Positions 26,648 through 36,705 of a stretch of DNA of 64,000 nucleotides are shown here, piece after piece. The stretch spans positions 41,699-105,698 of the forward strand of contig JAJFGK010000125.1 of the NCBI GenBank assembly GCA_021776195.1, in the 5' to 3' direction. This DNA comes from Kiloniellaceae bacterium. Its GTDB lineage: Bacteria > Pseudomonadota > Alphaproteobacteria > Kiloniellales > Kiloniellaceae. Both the position numbers and the translations under genes were made by a program. The notes below the pieces were generated by a model. The model worked only from the letters and a program-made list of their open reading frames with translations, was not told the DNA's origin and made no database searches. Each line of letters opens with the position of its first letter. Position 1 is the stretch's first letter.

Positions 26648-27091
26648 TCATTGCCCAACTTTTCCGCCATGGAGGATCATGCGGTAAACCGGCAGTTCAT
26701 CGAAATAGATGAACTCCTCCCCTTGGAAACGGTCGAGATTCCCTTCGATCCGGTTCTCATAGCGGAAGCGGCCATCGCGGAACCGCGCCGGGCCGCGCAT
26801 CAGATGCTGCGGGTCGGGACTTCCCAGGGCCAGACGTTGAAAGCGATAGATCTCTTCCGACGAGCAGATCTCCGAGGTGACCTCCGCCAGGTAGTTCTTC
26901 AACCAGACCACCTGATCCTCGAACCAAACCAGCTCATGGCCGCCATAGGGATTCTGCCCGGCATAGCGGTCACGGTAATGCCAAGGCTCCAGGTCAACGG
27001 CCATCTGTTCGGTGCCGTCCTCGAGCTTTTGGCCATGGGGAATGGCATAGGTTTCGCGCCGCGCCGCCGCTAGGAAGTCTGAAAAATTCAA
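26648..27091 (-). CDS. DUF5680-like protein with internal duplication
   Basis: 147 aa. It begins NFSDFLAAARRETYAIP, as DUF5680 proteins do. Two halves repeat the same pattern: residues 37-67 (WHYRDRYAG..., then GGHELVWFEDQVVWLKNY) and residues 109-142 (FRYENRIEG..., then GEEFIYFDELPVYRMILHGG). Each has an aromatic-rich strand, an E-[LF]-[VI]-[WY] strand and a VW/VY hairpin. No catalytic residues are obvious. It is convergent with the THI5-like gene (18 nt between stops) and 13 nt after the deacetylase gene, so probably in an operon with it. Confidence 0.65.
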   Translation of the reverse strand: MNFSDFLAAARRETYAIPHGQKLEDGTEQMAVDLEPWHYRDRYAGQNPYGGHELVWFEDQVVWLKNYLAEVTSEICSSEEIYRFQRLALGSPDPQHLMRGPARFRDGRFRYENRIEGNLDRFQGEEFIYFDELPVYRMILHGGKVGQ

Positions 27092-27104
27092 CGCACGACC
27101 CCTC

Positions 27105-27983
27105 TCATTTCTTTTTGGCGCTGGTCAATGACGCGATATGAATGGCTAAGGTTTCGCAGGTGCCCCACCAAACATCATCGAACGACCGCATGTAGGTGAG
27201 CAAGCTCTTCATCATCAGAATGCGTCCCGGTCGGCCCAAGAGATTTGGGTGAAAAGTGCTGTTGAAGTAAGCGCCGAAATGGCGCATGCCATCGAATTCC
27301 TCTTGCCAAATGGACCGCGCCTCCTCGGCTGTTGCAGTGGCCGCGCTCCCCGCCGGATAGAGCGACGCACCGAAGAGCGCCCAGTCGTCAAGGATCATAG
27401 AGATCGGTAGCTCAAGCAGCTCGCCCCCTGGCAGCCCGAGAAGATAGGGCCGGTCTCGCTCCATAAGGCTGGCATCGTAGAGCATGCCCAGGTCGAGGAT
27501 CACCTCCAGGGTTTCCGCGTTGACGCCCCATCCGGGCGCGCTCCAGCCGCAGGGACTACGCCCCGTTGCTTTCTGGAGGATCGAAATCGCATGCTCGAAA
27601 ATCTCCCGCTGTTCTGTGCTATCCAAGGGGAAGAGATTCTCGTGCATGTAGCCGTGGTGCGCGATCTCGTGGCCGTCCGCCAGGATCGCTTCGATGGCCG
27701 CGGGATGGCGCTCGACAACATGTGCCGGCACAAAGAAGGTGCCGGGGATTGAAAGCTCGCGGTGAAGCTCCAAGATTCGAGGCAGCGCAGTGGTCACGCT
27801 ATAGGTGGCCTCCGAGACCGCCGCAACATGGCGAGCCGCCCGCCGGTCCCAACCTACCGGACCTGCTTCTCCGTCGAGGTGCCAAGCTATGGTAACGCCG
27901 CAAGCTTTACCGTTCGGCCACTCAAAGCCCTCGATCTCGCAAGTTGAAACCTTTGGGTAGGGCGGCGGAACAATCGCGGACAT
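27105..27983 (-). CDS. NodB-type polysaccharide deacetylase family hydrolase
   Basis: 292 aa. NodB-homology domain with the metal-site aspartate region WHLDGEAG, the His motif HEIAHHGYMHENL and the later SAPGWGVNAETLEVILDLGM. This cytoplasmic subgroup (no signal peptide, N-terminal PPPYPKVSTCEIEGFEWPNGK) includes cyclic imide hydrolases and PuuE-type allantoinases as well as true sugar deacetylases. A small-molecule amide or imide substrate is therefore as likely as a glycan. It probably forms a two-gene minus-strand operon with the DUF5680 gene. Confidence 0.8.
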   Translation of the reverse strand: MSAIVPPPYPKVSTCEIEGFEWPNGKACGVTIAWHLDGEAGPVGWDRRAARHVAAVSEATYSVTTALPRILELHRELSIPGTFFVPAHVVERHPAAIEAILADGHEIAHHGYMHENLFPLDSTEQREIFEHAISILQKATGRSPCGWSAPGWGVNAETLEVILDLGMLYDASLMERDRPYLLGLPGGELLELPISMILDDWALFGASLYPAGSAATATAEEARSIWQEEFDGMRHFGAYFNSTFHPNLLGRPGRILMMKSLLTYMRSFDDVWWGTCETLAIHIASLTSAKKK

Positions 27984-28199
27984 GAGACATCTAACCCCGA
28001 ATCAGGAGGGCTCTCCAGACGGGAATCTTAGCACCGCCGCAAGGATCTGTCAGATATTGAGGTGAGTGCCCGGAGCCGGGGAAAACCGGCCGTTTCCGGT
28101 GTTGCTCGAAGACAGTTGATATTGGATGGTCAATCGCGGGCCGTTGGGAGTGGCAAACTTGGTCCGCACGAGTCACCGGACTAAACCGAGACACGATCT

Positions 28200-28238
28200 C
28201 TCGGTGTCCTCTGTGTCTTCTCCGTGGCCTCTGTGTCT
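28200..28238 (-). repeat. Right copy of inverted 39-bp repeat (CACGGAGAAGACAC core)
   Basis: The reverse complement reads AGACACAGAGGCCACGGAGA and continues AGACACAGAGGACACCGAG. It matches 31 of 39 positions of the copy at 23978-24016, in opposite orientation. It ends 18 nt short of the ccrM stop codon, so the two copies sit just outside the 3' ends of mutY and ccrM. Confidence 0.85.
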
Positions 28239-28256
28239 TGCTTTGGGATTCCCGGG

Positions 28257-29378
<1,122 letters not shown>

Positions 29379-29441
29379 TCAAGAGTCTTGAGAGTCAAAG
29401 CACTAAGGGGGAATCCTGGACTCGAACGGGAAAAAACTTCG

Positions 29442-30077
29442 TTAAGAGCTGTCTTGTTGCCCTAGCAGCGCCCGGATCGGCCGGTAGGAGCGGCGGTGGT
29501 GGACCGTGACGCCGAGGCGCGCCAGACCGGCCCGATGCTCGGCGGTGCCGTAGCCGGCGTTGCGTTCCCAGCCGTAGCCGGGGCAGTCGGCGGCCAGGCC
29601 GGCCATGGTGCGGTCCCGGCTCACCTTGGCGAGGATCGAGGCGGCGGCGATCGAGAGGCTGCGGCCATCGCCCCTGACCACCGCCTCGGCCGGACAGGGC
29701 AGGGCCGGGCAGCGGTTGCCGTCGACCAGGGCGAAATCGGGCGCAAAGGGCAGGCCGGCGACCGCCTCGGCCATGGCGCCGAGGGTGGCCTGCAGGATAT
29801 TGCGTGCGTCGATCTGCCCGACGCTGGCCTCGGCGATGGCCCAGACGACGCCGTCGTGGGCCGTCAGCACATCGAACAGCGCTTCGCGCCGCGCCGCGGT
29901 CAGCTTCTTCGAATCGTCGATCCGCCCGAGCAGATTTTCCGGCAATTGCGCCGGGTCGAACCACACGGCGGCCGCCGCCACCGGCCCGGCCCAGGGCCCG
30001 CGCCCGGCCTCGTCGATCCCGACAACCCGCCGGCCCAGGTGCCAATCGTGGTTCTGTTCCAAAGTGAAGTCGGGCAT
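29442..30077 (-). CDS. rnhB: Ribonuclease HII
   Basis: 211 aa. Degrades the RNA strand of RNA-DNA hybrids and incises at single ribonucleotides. The acidic active site is seen in VVGIDEAGRGPWAGPV, DDSKKL and ALVDGNRCP. ASILAKVSRDR is the family's conserved SKV block. ATG 30077 overlaps the stop of the upstream DUF1989 gene (TGATG). ccrM lies 117 nt downstream on the same strand, the usual alphaproteobacterial neighbour. Confidence 0.95.
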   Translation of the reverse strand: MPDFTLEQNHDWHLGRRVVGIDEAGRGPWAGPVAAAAVWFDPAQLPENLLGRIDDSKKLTAARREALFDVLTAHDGVVWAIAEASVGQIDARNILQATLGAMAEAVAGLPFAPDFALVDGNRCPALPCPAEAVVRGDGRSLSIAAASILAKVSRDRTMAGLAADCPGYGWERNAGYGTAEHRAGLARLGVTVHHRRSYRPIRALLGQQDSS

Positions 30078-30709
30078 CACGCTGGCTCGTAGAGGACCGC
30101 GCGGATTGGGGTCGGGCCGGCGCTGCCGGTGGCCTGGTTGAGCGCCTCGGGGCAGTTCGACAGCACCGCCAGCACGTCCATCTCGGCGCGCAGATCGACG
30201 AAGTCACCGGGCTTGGAAAGGCTCTCCTTGATTTCGGCGTTGCCCTCGGCGTCGACCGGCACCTGCATGAAGAAATTGACGTTGGGGACGATCAGTTCCC
30301 GGCCCAGGCCGTGCCGGGCCAGTTCGCGCTCGAAGTTGCGCTGGCAGGATTCTTCGTTGACCGCGCCATAGCGCACCCGGTCGATCTCGAAGGAACAGCA
30401 GCCGAAGATCGTGTCGTGGCGTCCGCAGCTATCGGCGACGATGGTCATCATCGGACGTGCCAGGGAGGAGCGCAGGATCGAGCCCTCGCCGAGATAGATG
30501 TTGCGCGGCACTTTGATCGTATTGGGCGCGTGGTAGCGCTCGCCCGGATCGTCGGCGTTGAAGCAGAGGAAATCGATCGCCTGCTGGCCCTCCAGGTCGA
30601 TCAGCCGCAGCACCTGGCCCCGGGCGACCCTGGTGCTCCAGGGCGCGCGGGCCGGCACCACCTGGTCCTCGATCACGCGGCCGGATACCGCTATTGCTTC
30701 CGGGGCCAT
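30077..30709 (-). CDS. DUF1989 (urea carboxylase-associated) family protein
   Basis: 210 aa from ATG 30709, preceded by GGAGAG. Family hallmarks are LIDLEGQQAIDFLCFNADDP, HDTIFGCCSFE, NVNFFMQVPVDAEGN and PGDFVDLRAEMDVLAVLSNCP. DUF1989 proteins are encoded next to urea carboxylase or allophanate hydrolase, but none is here, so it is a stand-alone copy. Its biochemical role is debated (guanidine-related metabolism in some operons). The gene is translationally linked to rnhB by a one-base stop/start overlap. Confidence 0.85.
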   Translation of the reverse strand: MAPEAIAVSGRVIEDQVVPARAPWSTRVARGQVLRLIDLEGQQAIDFLCFNADDPGERYHAPNTIKVPRNIYLGEGSILRSSLARPMMTIVADSCGRHDTIFGCCSFEIDRVRYGAVNEESCQRNFERELARHGLGRELIVPNVNFFMQVPVDAEGNAEIKESLSKPGDFVDLRAEMDVLAVLSNCPEALNQATGSAGPTPIRAVLYEPA

Positions 30710-30816
30710 GGGTCTCTCCTTCTGCCCGATTGGACCGCGGCCATCCTGGCATGGAACGGTTGGGGAAGGGAGAGGCAAAGCTAGCCACAGGCCAACTGGC
30801 CCCCGTGCCATTGGAA

Positions 30817-31644
30817 CTATTTCACCCGGGCGACCGGCGCCTTGGCTTTCGACAGGGTCTTCAGGAAGATCGCGAAGAGCTCGGACTGGGAGGCGATGCC
30901 GAGCTTGGCGTAGATGTTCTTGCGATGGACCTTCACCGTGCCGGCGGCGATGCCCAGCACCTTCGAGATCGAGTCCGAGGAATGGCCGCGCAGCACCAGG
31001 CCGACGACCTCGCGCTCGCGCGGCGATAGCAGGGAGCGCCCGAAGTCGCGGAAGGTCTCGTCGAGGGCGCGTTCCAGAGTTCGTTGTTCCGGCTCGGCGC
31101 GGCCGTGCGGAAAGCGCTTGGCCAGGTCGCCCCAGTGCTGTTCCGCCGTGGCCCGGACGAGAGGTTCGACGGCGCGCAGGCGGGTCATTTCCTTTTCGCT
31201 GAAAACCTGGCGATGGCCGGCGCGCATCAAGGAAATCACCGCCCGCACGTCGTCCGGCAAGGGGATGACGAAGCCGATCTCTTCCGACAGGCCGGTCTTG
31301 ATGTAGTAGGAGCGGAAGTACTCGCTCTGATAAAAGCGGTCGGGCGCCAGATCGCGGATCCGGTAGAGCCCGGCCGACACCCGGTCCCGCGAGGCCTGAA
31401 AGAAGGGGTCGAGAAGGTAGGGGCCCTCCTGGTAGAGGGTGACGAAGACCTCGCGGCGCTCGCGCCCGAAATTATCGTAGAGATCGAGCGGGCGCTCGTC
31501 GCCCCGGTAGGCGAACATCACCGAGAAATCGAAGGCCACCAGGCGGCCGAGGGCGTCCACCAGGCTCTGGGCGTAGTCGGCGGTGCGGAGCGCCCGGACC
31601 ACGCGCGCCGTCTCTTCGTGCCAGGCGGGATCGGAAAGTTTCAA
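30817..31644 (-). CDS. LuxR-family transcriptional regulator
   Basis: 275 aa. The C-terminal HTH_LUXR is clear: LLSPREREVVGLVLRGHSS with SISKVLGIAAGTVKVHRKNIYAKLGI. The N-terminal 200 residues (AFDFSVMFAYRGDERP, FYQSEYFRSYYIKTGLSEEIG) form a GAF/PAS-like sensor shared by a family of uncharacterised LuxR regulators, not an autoinducer-binding domain. It is divergent from the PotABCD-type operon and is the obvious candidate regulator. The start is TTG 31644; AGGAGGGG lies about 11 nt upstream. Confidence 0.85.
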   Translation of the reverse strand: MKLSDPAWHEETARVVRALRTADYAQSLVDALGRLVAFDFSVMFAYRGDERPLDLYDNFGRERREVFVTLYQEGPYLLDPFFQASRDRVSAGLYRIRDLAPDRFYQSEYFRSYYIKTGLSEEIGFVIPLPDDVRAVISLMRAGHRQVFSEKEMTRLRAVEPLVRATAEQHWGDLAKRFPHGRAEPEQRTLERALDETFRDFGRSLLSPREREVVGLVLRGHSSDSISKVLGIAAGTVKVHRKNIYAKLGIASQSELFAIFLKTLSKAKAPVARVK

Positions 31645-31807
31645 GGGTCTTCTACCCCTCCTATCGGCAGCAACGCCGGAATTACCACAAAGGAGGTATA
31701 TCCTTGCCCAGTCAAATTTGCGACCCTAGGCGGCAACAAAGGGGTAGTCCGGCCAGTTGGTGAAGTTGGCGGTGGACCTGCCTGACAAGCCGCTTCAGGG
31801 AGACAGA

Positions 31808-32938
31808 GTGAGCGACCGCAACGCGCCCGATTTCGACGTCGAGTTTCGCGCTGTCTCCAAGCGGTTCGGCGAGGTGCGCGCCGTCGACGACGTGACCTTG
31901 CGGATTCCCCGTGGCAGCTTTTTCAGCTTCCTCGGGCCGTCGGGCTGCGGCAAGACCACCTCCCTGCGGCTGATTGCCGGCTTCGAACAGCCGAGCAGCG
32001 GTGATGTCCTGATCAAGGGCCAGTCGATGGTCGGCGTTCCGGCCTACCGGCGGCCGGTCAACATGGTCTTTCAGCACTACGCGCTCTTTCCGCACCTGAA
32101 CGTGTTCGACAACATCGCCTATGGCCTGCGGCAGATCAGCCCGCGCCCGGCCAAGTCCGAGATCGCGACGCGGGTCGGCGAGGCGCTGGATCTGGTGCGC
32201 CTGTCGGGCTACGAGGGGCGCCGCGTCTGGGAGCTCTCGGGCGGCCAGCAGCAGCGCGTCGCCCTGGCCCGCGCGCTGATCAACCGGCCCACCGTGCTGC
32301 TGCTCGACGAGCCCCTGGCCGCGCTCGACCGCAAACTTCGCCGGGAAATGCAGATCGAGCTGCAGACCCTGCAGCGCGAGGTCGGCATCACCTTCATTCT
32401 GGTGACCCACGACCAGGAAGAGGCGCTCTCCATGAGCGACAGCATCTGCATCATGCTGGATGGCCGGATCGTGCAGACCGGCGCGCCGACCGAACTCTAC
32501 GACGAACCGATCAGCCGCTACGTCGCCGACTTCGTCGGCAAGTCGAACTTCTTCGAGGGCCGGGTCCTGGACGTGGCCGGGGACGCTATTCGGCTCGAGG
32601 CGGGTGCCGGGCGGAGTCTTGCCGGGCGCAGCCCCAAGGGCACGGCGGCGCCGCAGGTCGGCGAGCTGGGCACGATCGCCGTTCGCCCGGAGTTGATTTC
32701 CCTGGCGGCACGCGGCGGCGCGCTGCCTTTCGCCGCCGACGTGGAGGCGCCGGCGCGGATCCGCAACCGCATCTATCTTGGCGAACAGACCGAATTCCTG
32801 GTCGAGGCCGAAGGCCTCGGCGAGGTCCTGGTGCGCGCGCCCAGAAATGCCGAGGCACAAACCGGCGGCTTCAATCCGGGCGACGAGGTGGTGATCGGCT
32901 GGCAGTCGGCCGCCGCCCTGGCACTGAACAATGGATGA
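31808..32938 (+). CDS. Spermidine/putrescine-type ABC transporter ATP-binding protein
   Basis: 376 aa. Walker A GPSGCGKTT, Q-loop VFQHYALFPHL, signature LSGGQQQRVALARAL and Walker B LLLDEPLAALD are all intact, with the His switch in LVTHDQEEAL. The C-terminal TOBE-2 domain follows (VADFVGKSNFFEGRVL onwards). This is PotA-type. Start GTG 31808 has AGGGAGA in front; an in-frame TTG at 31757 is less likely. First gene of ATPase, binding protein and two permeases, followed by an SDR gene. Confidence 0.93.
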   Translation: MSDRNAPDFDVEFRAVSKRFGEVRAVDDVTLRIPRGSFFSFLGPSGCGKTTSLRLIAGFEQPSSGDVLIKGQSMVGVPAYRRPVNMVFQHYALFPHLNVFDNIAYGLRQISPRPAKSEIATRVGEALDLVRLSGYEGRRVWELSGGQQQRVALARALINRPTVLLLDEPLAALDRKLRREMQIELQTLQREVGITFILVTHDQEEALSMSDSICIMLDGRIVQTGAPTELYDEPISRYVADFVGKSNFFEGRVLDVAGDAIRLEAGAGRSLAGRSPKGTAAPQVGELGTIAVRPELISLAARGGALPFAADVEAPARIRNRIYLGEQTEFLVEAEGLGEVLVRAPRNAEAQTGGFNPGDEVVIGWQSAAALALNNG

Positions 32939-32985
32939 CACGCGACCAATCTCAATCTTGAACAGTCTCTACAGGGAGGACGCTC

Positions 32986-34155
32986 ATGACCAAACATGAC
33001 AAAGACAACCAGCCGATTTCGCGCCGGAACTTCATGGACGAGCTGCGGCGCTACCAAAAGGGGTCGGTCAGCCGCCGACACTTCCTCGGTGTCACCGGCC
33101 TCGGTCTCGCCACGGCGGTGATGGGCGTCGCCGTGCCCGGTCTGCGCCCGCGCAAGGCCTGGGCGGCCGGCGATATCGGCGACCGGGTGATCCTGGCGAC
33201 CTGGCCGAACTACCACGATGTAGCCAACTTCGAGGCCTTTACCGAAATGACCGGGGCCCATGTTCAGGTCAATGTCTTCGGCTCGAACGAGGAGATGCTG
33301 GCCAAGCTTCAGGCCGGCGGCAGCGGTTGGGACGTCTTCGTGCCGACCAACTACACCATCACCACCTACGTCGGCGAGGACCTGATCGAGCCGCTCGACC
33401 TGTCGAAGATTTCCGCCTACGAGGCCGGCGCCTTCGATCCGCGTTTCTCCGATGCCGGCACGGTGGACGGCAAGGTCTACGCCGTGCCGAAGAACTGGGG
33501 CACCACCGGCTACGTGGTCAACACCAAGCACACCGGGGGCAAGGCGCTGACGACCTGGAAGGAGTTCTGGGACATCACCATGACCGACTTCTCCGGTCGC
33601 ACCATGGTCCATGACTACCAGTTGACCACCATCGGCAACGCCCTGAAGTACTTCGGCTACTCGTTCAACTCGGTCGATACCAACGAGCTGGCCGACGCCG
33701 AAAAGCTGCTGATCGAGGCCAAGCCGCACCTCTACGCGATCAACAGCGACTATCAGCCGCCGCTGCGCAACGGCGATGCCTGGATGTCCATGTGCTGGAC
33801 CGGCGACGGCAAACAGCTCAACACGGACATACCTGAAATGGCCTATGTCCTGGGCAAGGAGGGCGGCGAGATCTGGAGCGACTACTACGCCATCCCCAAG
33901 GGCGCGCCGCATTCGGCAGCCGGCTATGCGCTGATCGACTTCATGCTCGACCCGGCGGTCAACGCCAAGGAAGTGCTGGCCCACGGCTATCCCGTGGCCG
34001 ACAGCCGGACCAACGCGCTGCTGCCCAAGGAGCTGTTGGAGGACCCGATTCTCTATCCGGCCAAGGAACTACTGGACGCCTTGGAGTTCGGCGCGGCGGC
34101 GACCCTGACCGATCCGAACCGGGCCGAGCTGTTGGCGCGTTTCAAGTCGGCCTGA
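32986..34155 (+). CDS. Tat-exported polyamine-type ABC substrate-binding protein
   Basis: 389 aa PotD/PotF-like binding protein. A twin-arginine signal (SRRHFLGVTGLGLATAVMG) sits at about residues 28-45, preceded by an unusually long basic N-region with another RR pair (SRRNFMDELRRY). Mature domain features are VILATWPNYHDVANFEAF, WDVFVPTNYTITTY, YAVPKNWGTTGYVVNTK and WTGDGKQLNTD. Ligand could be a polyamine or another cation or amine. ATG follows ACAGGGAGGACGCTC. Confidence 0.9.
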   Translation: MTKHDKDNQPISRRNFMDELRRYQKGSVSRRHFLGVTGLGLATAVMGVAVPGLRPRKAWAAGDIGDRVILATWPNYHDVANFEAFTEMTGAHVQVNVFGSNEEMLAKLQAGGSGWDVFVPTNYTITTYVGEDLIEPLDLSKISAYEAGAFDPRFSDAGTVDGKVYAVPKNWGTTGYVVNTKHTGGKALTTWKEFWDITMTDFSGRTMVHDYQLTTIGNALKYFGYSFNSVDTNELADAEKLLIEAKPHLYAINSDYQPPLRNGDAWMSMCWTGDGKQLNTDIPEMAYVLGKEGGEIWSDYYAIPKGAPHSAAGYALIDFMLDPAVNAKEVLAHGYPVADSRTNALLPKELLEDPILYPAKELLDALEFGAAATLTDPNRAELLARFKSA

Positions 34156-34173
34156 CCGGACGGGCCCCGATCA

Positions 34174-35049
34174 GTGACGGGCGGTGCCGAGGCGGCCGGG
34201 GCGGGCCGGTGGATCAACAGATTGCTGTTGCTGCCGGCCACGGCCTGGTTCGCGGTGATGCTCGTCCTGCCGCTGCTGGTCGTGGTGGTTTTTTCCTTCG
34301 GCGAGCGGGGGGCGGCCGGCGGCTATGTGCCGGCCTTCACCTTCGACCAGTACGCCAACCTGCCGGCCCGCTTCACCGCCTTCAAGAACACCCTGCTGCT
34401 GGCGCCGGTCGGCACCGTCGCGGCCCTCATGGTGGCCTATCCCCTGGCCTACTACCTGGCGGTCAAGGCCGATCCCCGGTACCGGACCGCCCTGCTGATC
34501 CTGGTGATCGTTCCCTTCTGGACCAGCATTCTGATCCGCACCTACGCCTGGATCTTCATCCTCGGCGGCCGGGGCATCCCGCAGCTTTTGGAACTGGCCG
34601 GGTTCGGCGAGCTGCGCCTGATCAACACCCCCTTCGCGGTGCTGGTCGGGATCGTCTACGGCTACCTGCCGCTGATGGTCCTGCCGATCTATGTCAGCCT
34701 GGAAAAACTCGACAAGCGCCTGCTGGAGGCCGCCAGCGACCTGGGCTCGACGCCCCTGCGGGCCTTTTGGCAGGTCACCCTGCCACTTTCCATTCCCGGC
34801 ATCGCCACCGGTTGCATGCTGGTCTTCATTCTGCTGATGGGGGAATTCCTGATCCCGGCCCTGCTCGGCGGCGGCAAGGTCTTTTTCATCGGCAATGCCC
34901 TGGTCGATCTCTTCTTGCAGTCGCGCAACTGGGCCTACGGCTCGGCCGTGGCCGCCACCCTGGTGATCATCATGCTGGTCACGGTCAGTCTTTACATGCG
35001 TTTGATGTTGCGCGGCTCGGGCCAGCGCGACGACGTGTCGTTGCTGTAG
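34174..35049 (+). CDS. ABC transporter permease (PotB-type)
   Basis: 291 aa with six membrane helices and the binding-protein-dependent permease EAA loop (LLEAASDLGSTPLRAFWQVTLPLSIPGI). Starts at GTG 34174, 18 nt after the binding protein gene. Forms the membrane channel with the PotC-type permease that follows. Confidence 0.92.
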   Translation: MTGGAEAAGAGRWINRLLLLPATAWFAVMLVLPLLVVVVFSFGERGAAGGYVPAFTFDQYANLPARFTAFKNTLLLAPVGTVAALMVAYPLAYYLAVKADPRYRTALLILVIVPFWTSILIRTYAWIFILGGRGIPQLLELAGFGELRLINTPFAVLVGIVYGYLPLMVLPIYVSLEKLDKRLLEAASDLGSTPLRAFWQVTLPLSIPGIATGCMLVFILLMGEFLIPALLGGGKVFFIGNALVDLFLQSRNWAYGSAVAATLVIIMLVTVSLYMRLMLRGSGQRDDVSLL

Positions 35050-35059
35050 GAGCGGGCGG

Positions 35060-35884
35060 GTGCGCGCCTATGCCATCGCGGTCTATCTGTTCCTCTATAT
35101 CCCGATCGGGATCATCGTGGTCTTCAGCTTCAATGCCGGGCGCCACGCCAGCGACTTTCAGGGGCTGTCCGCCAAGTGGTACGGCAAGGCCCTGGCCAAC
35201 CCCTTCGTCATGGATGCGCTGACCACCAGTCTCCTGGTCGCCTTCGTCAGCGCGGTCATGGCGAGCCTCTTCGGGACCATGGCGGCGCTTGCCCTGCAAA
35301 GGGTCAAGGGGCGCTTGCGGATGCTCTACGACGCGACCATCTACGTCGCCATCATGATCCCCGGCATCGTCATCGGAATCGCCACCCTGATCGCGCTGGT
35401 GACCCTCTTCAAAGTCTTGAATCCGCTGCTCGCGTCGGTCTGGCCGGACGGTCTGGGGACCGCGCCCCGTCTCAACCTGGGCTACGGCTCGCTGATCGCC
35501 GCCCACACGCTCTTCACCATGGCCCTGGTCATCGTGATCGTGCGCGCCCGGATCGCCGGCATGGACCGCGCCCTGATCGAGGCCTCGGCCGATCTCTATG
35601 CGACGCCCTGGCGCACCTTCCGCCAGGTCACCCTGCCGCAGATCTTTCCGGCGATCCTGGCCGGCTTTCTGCTGAGCTTCACCTTCAGCTTCGACGACTT
35701 CATCATCGCCTTCTTCGTCGCCGGCTCCGAGACCACCCTGCCGATCTATGTCTTCTCCTCGATCCGGCGCGGGGTCACACCGGAGGTCAATGCCATCGGG
35801 ACCATGGTGCTGGGAGTCTCGCTGACGCTGCTTTTCGTCGCGCAGTTTTTGCTGCGCAGGCGCCAACGGACCGGGTCGGGCTAG
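35060..35884 (+). CDS. ABC transporter permease (PotC-type)
   Basis: 274 aa, six membrane helices. EAA loop: LIEASADLYATPWRTFRQVTLPQIFPAI. FSFDDFIIAFFVAGSETTLPIYVFSSIRRGVTPE is characteristic of PotC/PotI permeases. GTG 35060 lies 10 nt after the PotB-type stop, with TAGGAGCGGGCG in front as ribosome binding site. Confidence 0.92.
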   Translation: MRAYAIAVYLFLYIPIGIIVVFSFNAGRHASDFQGLSAKWYGKALANPFVMDALTTSLLVAFVSAVMASLFGTMAALALQRVKGRLRMLYDATIYVAIMIPGIVIGIATLIALVTLFKVLNPLLASVWPDGLGTAPRLNLGYGSLIAAHTLFTMALVIVIVRARIAGMDRALIEASADLYATPWRTFRQVTLPQIFPAILAGFLLSFTFSFDDFIIAFFVAGSETTLPIYVFSSIRRGVTPEVNAIGTMVLGVSLTLLFVAQFLLRRRQRTGSG

Positions 35885-35911
35885 ACTTTTCATGGAAAAG
35901 GACCAACGACC

Positions 35912-36673
35912 ATGATCCTGCGCGACCGGGTGGCCATCGTAACGGGCGCCGGCTCGGGCATCGGCCGGGCCAGCGCGCTGGCCCTGGCGCGCGAGGGCGC
36001 GGCGGTGGTGATCGCGGACATCTCGGCGGCCGGCGGCGAGGAAACCGCGGCTCTGGTTCGCGATGCCGGCGGCCAGGCTTGGGCGCTCCCGACCGATGTG
36101 ACCGACGACCGCCAGCTCGAGGCCTTGATCGGCGGCACGGTCGAGGAGCTGGGCCGGATCGACGTGCTGCACAGCCATGCCGGCATTCAGGTCGAGGGCA
36201 CGCTGGAGGAGGTTGCGCCGGGCGGCATGGACGCCTCCTGGCAACTCAACGTCCGGGCCCATTTCATGATCGCCCGCCTGGCCATGCCGCGGATGCGCGC
36301 CCAGGGCGGCGGCTCGATCATCGTCACCTCCTCGAACTCCGGGGTCTTCTACGATCACGAGATGATCGCCTATGCCACGACCAAGCACGCGGTGGTGGCC
36401 ATGGTGCGCCAGATCGCCATCGACTACGGGCGCTACAACGTGCGGGTCAACGCGCTCTGCCCCGGTTGGGTGGACACGCCCTTCAACGAACCCTTCATCA
36501 AGCAGATGGGCGGCCGCGCGGCGATCGAGGCCTATGTGCGCGAAAAGATCCCCCTGGGACGCTGGGCCAAGGCCGAGGAGATCGCCGAGGCCGTCGTCTT
36601 CATGGCCTCCGAGCGCTCCTCCTTCATGACCGGCCAGGCCCTGGTCCTGGACGGCGGCGAGTGCATCGCCTAG
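35912..36673 (+). CDS. Short-chain dehydrogenase/reductase
   Basis: 253 aa classical SDR. Cofactor loop TGAGSGIGRASAL (residues about 11-23) with an aspartate (IADISAAGG) after beta-2, favouring NAD(H). Active site YATTK with upstream serine in VTSSNSG. The usual NNAG is replaced by SHAG (LHSHAGIQ). The C-terminus SSFMTGQALVLDGGECIA is standard. It lies 28 nt after the permease, so it probably oxidises or reduces something derived from the imported substrate. Confidence 0.88.
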   Translation: MILRDRVAIVTGAGSGIGRASALALAREGAAVVIADISAAGGEETAALVRDAGGQAWALPTDVTDDRQLEALIGGTVEELGRIDVLHSHAGIQVEGTLEEVAPGGMDASWQLNVRAHFMIARLAMPRMRAQGGGSIIVTSSNSGVFYDHEMIAYATTKHAVVAMVRQIAIDYGRYNVRVNALCPGWVDTPFNEPFIKQMGGRAAIEAYVREKIPLGRWAKAEEIAEAVVFMASERSSFMTGQALVLDGGECIA

Positions 36674-36705
36674 CGCGTTTTGGCGGCAAGTGGACACATT
36701 CCCCC

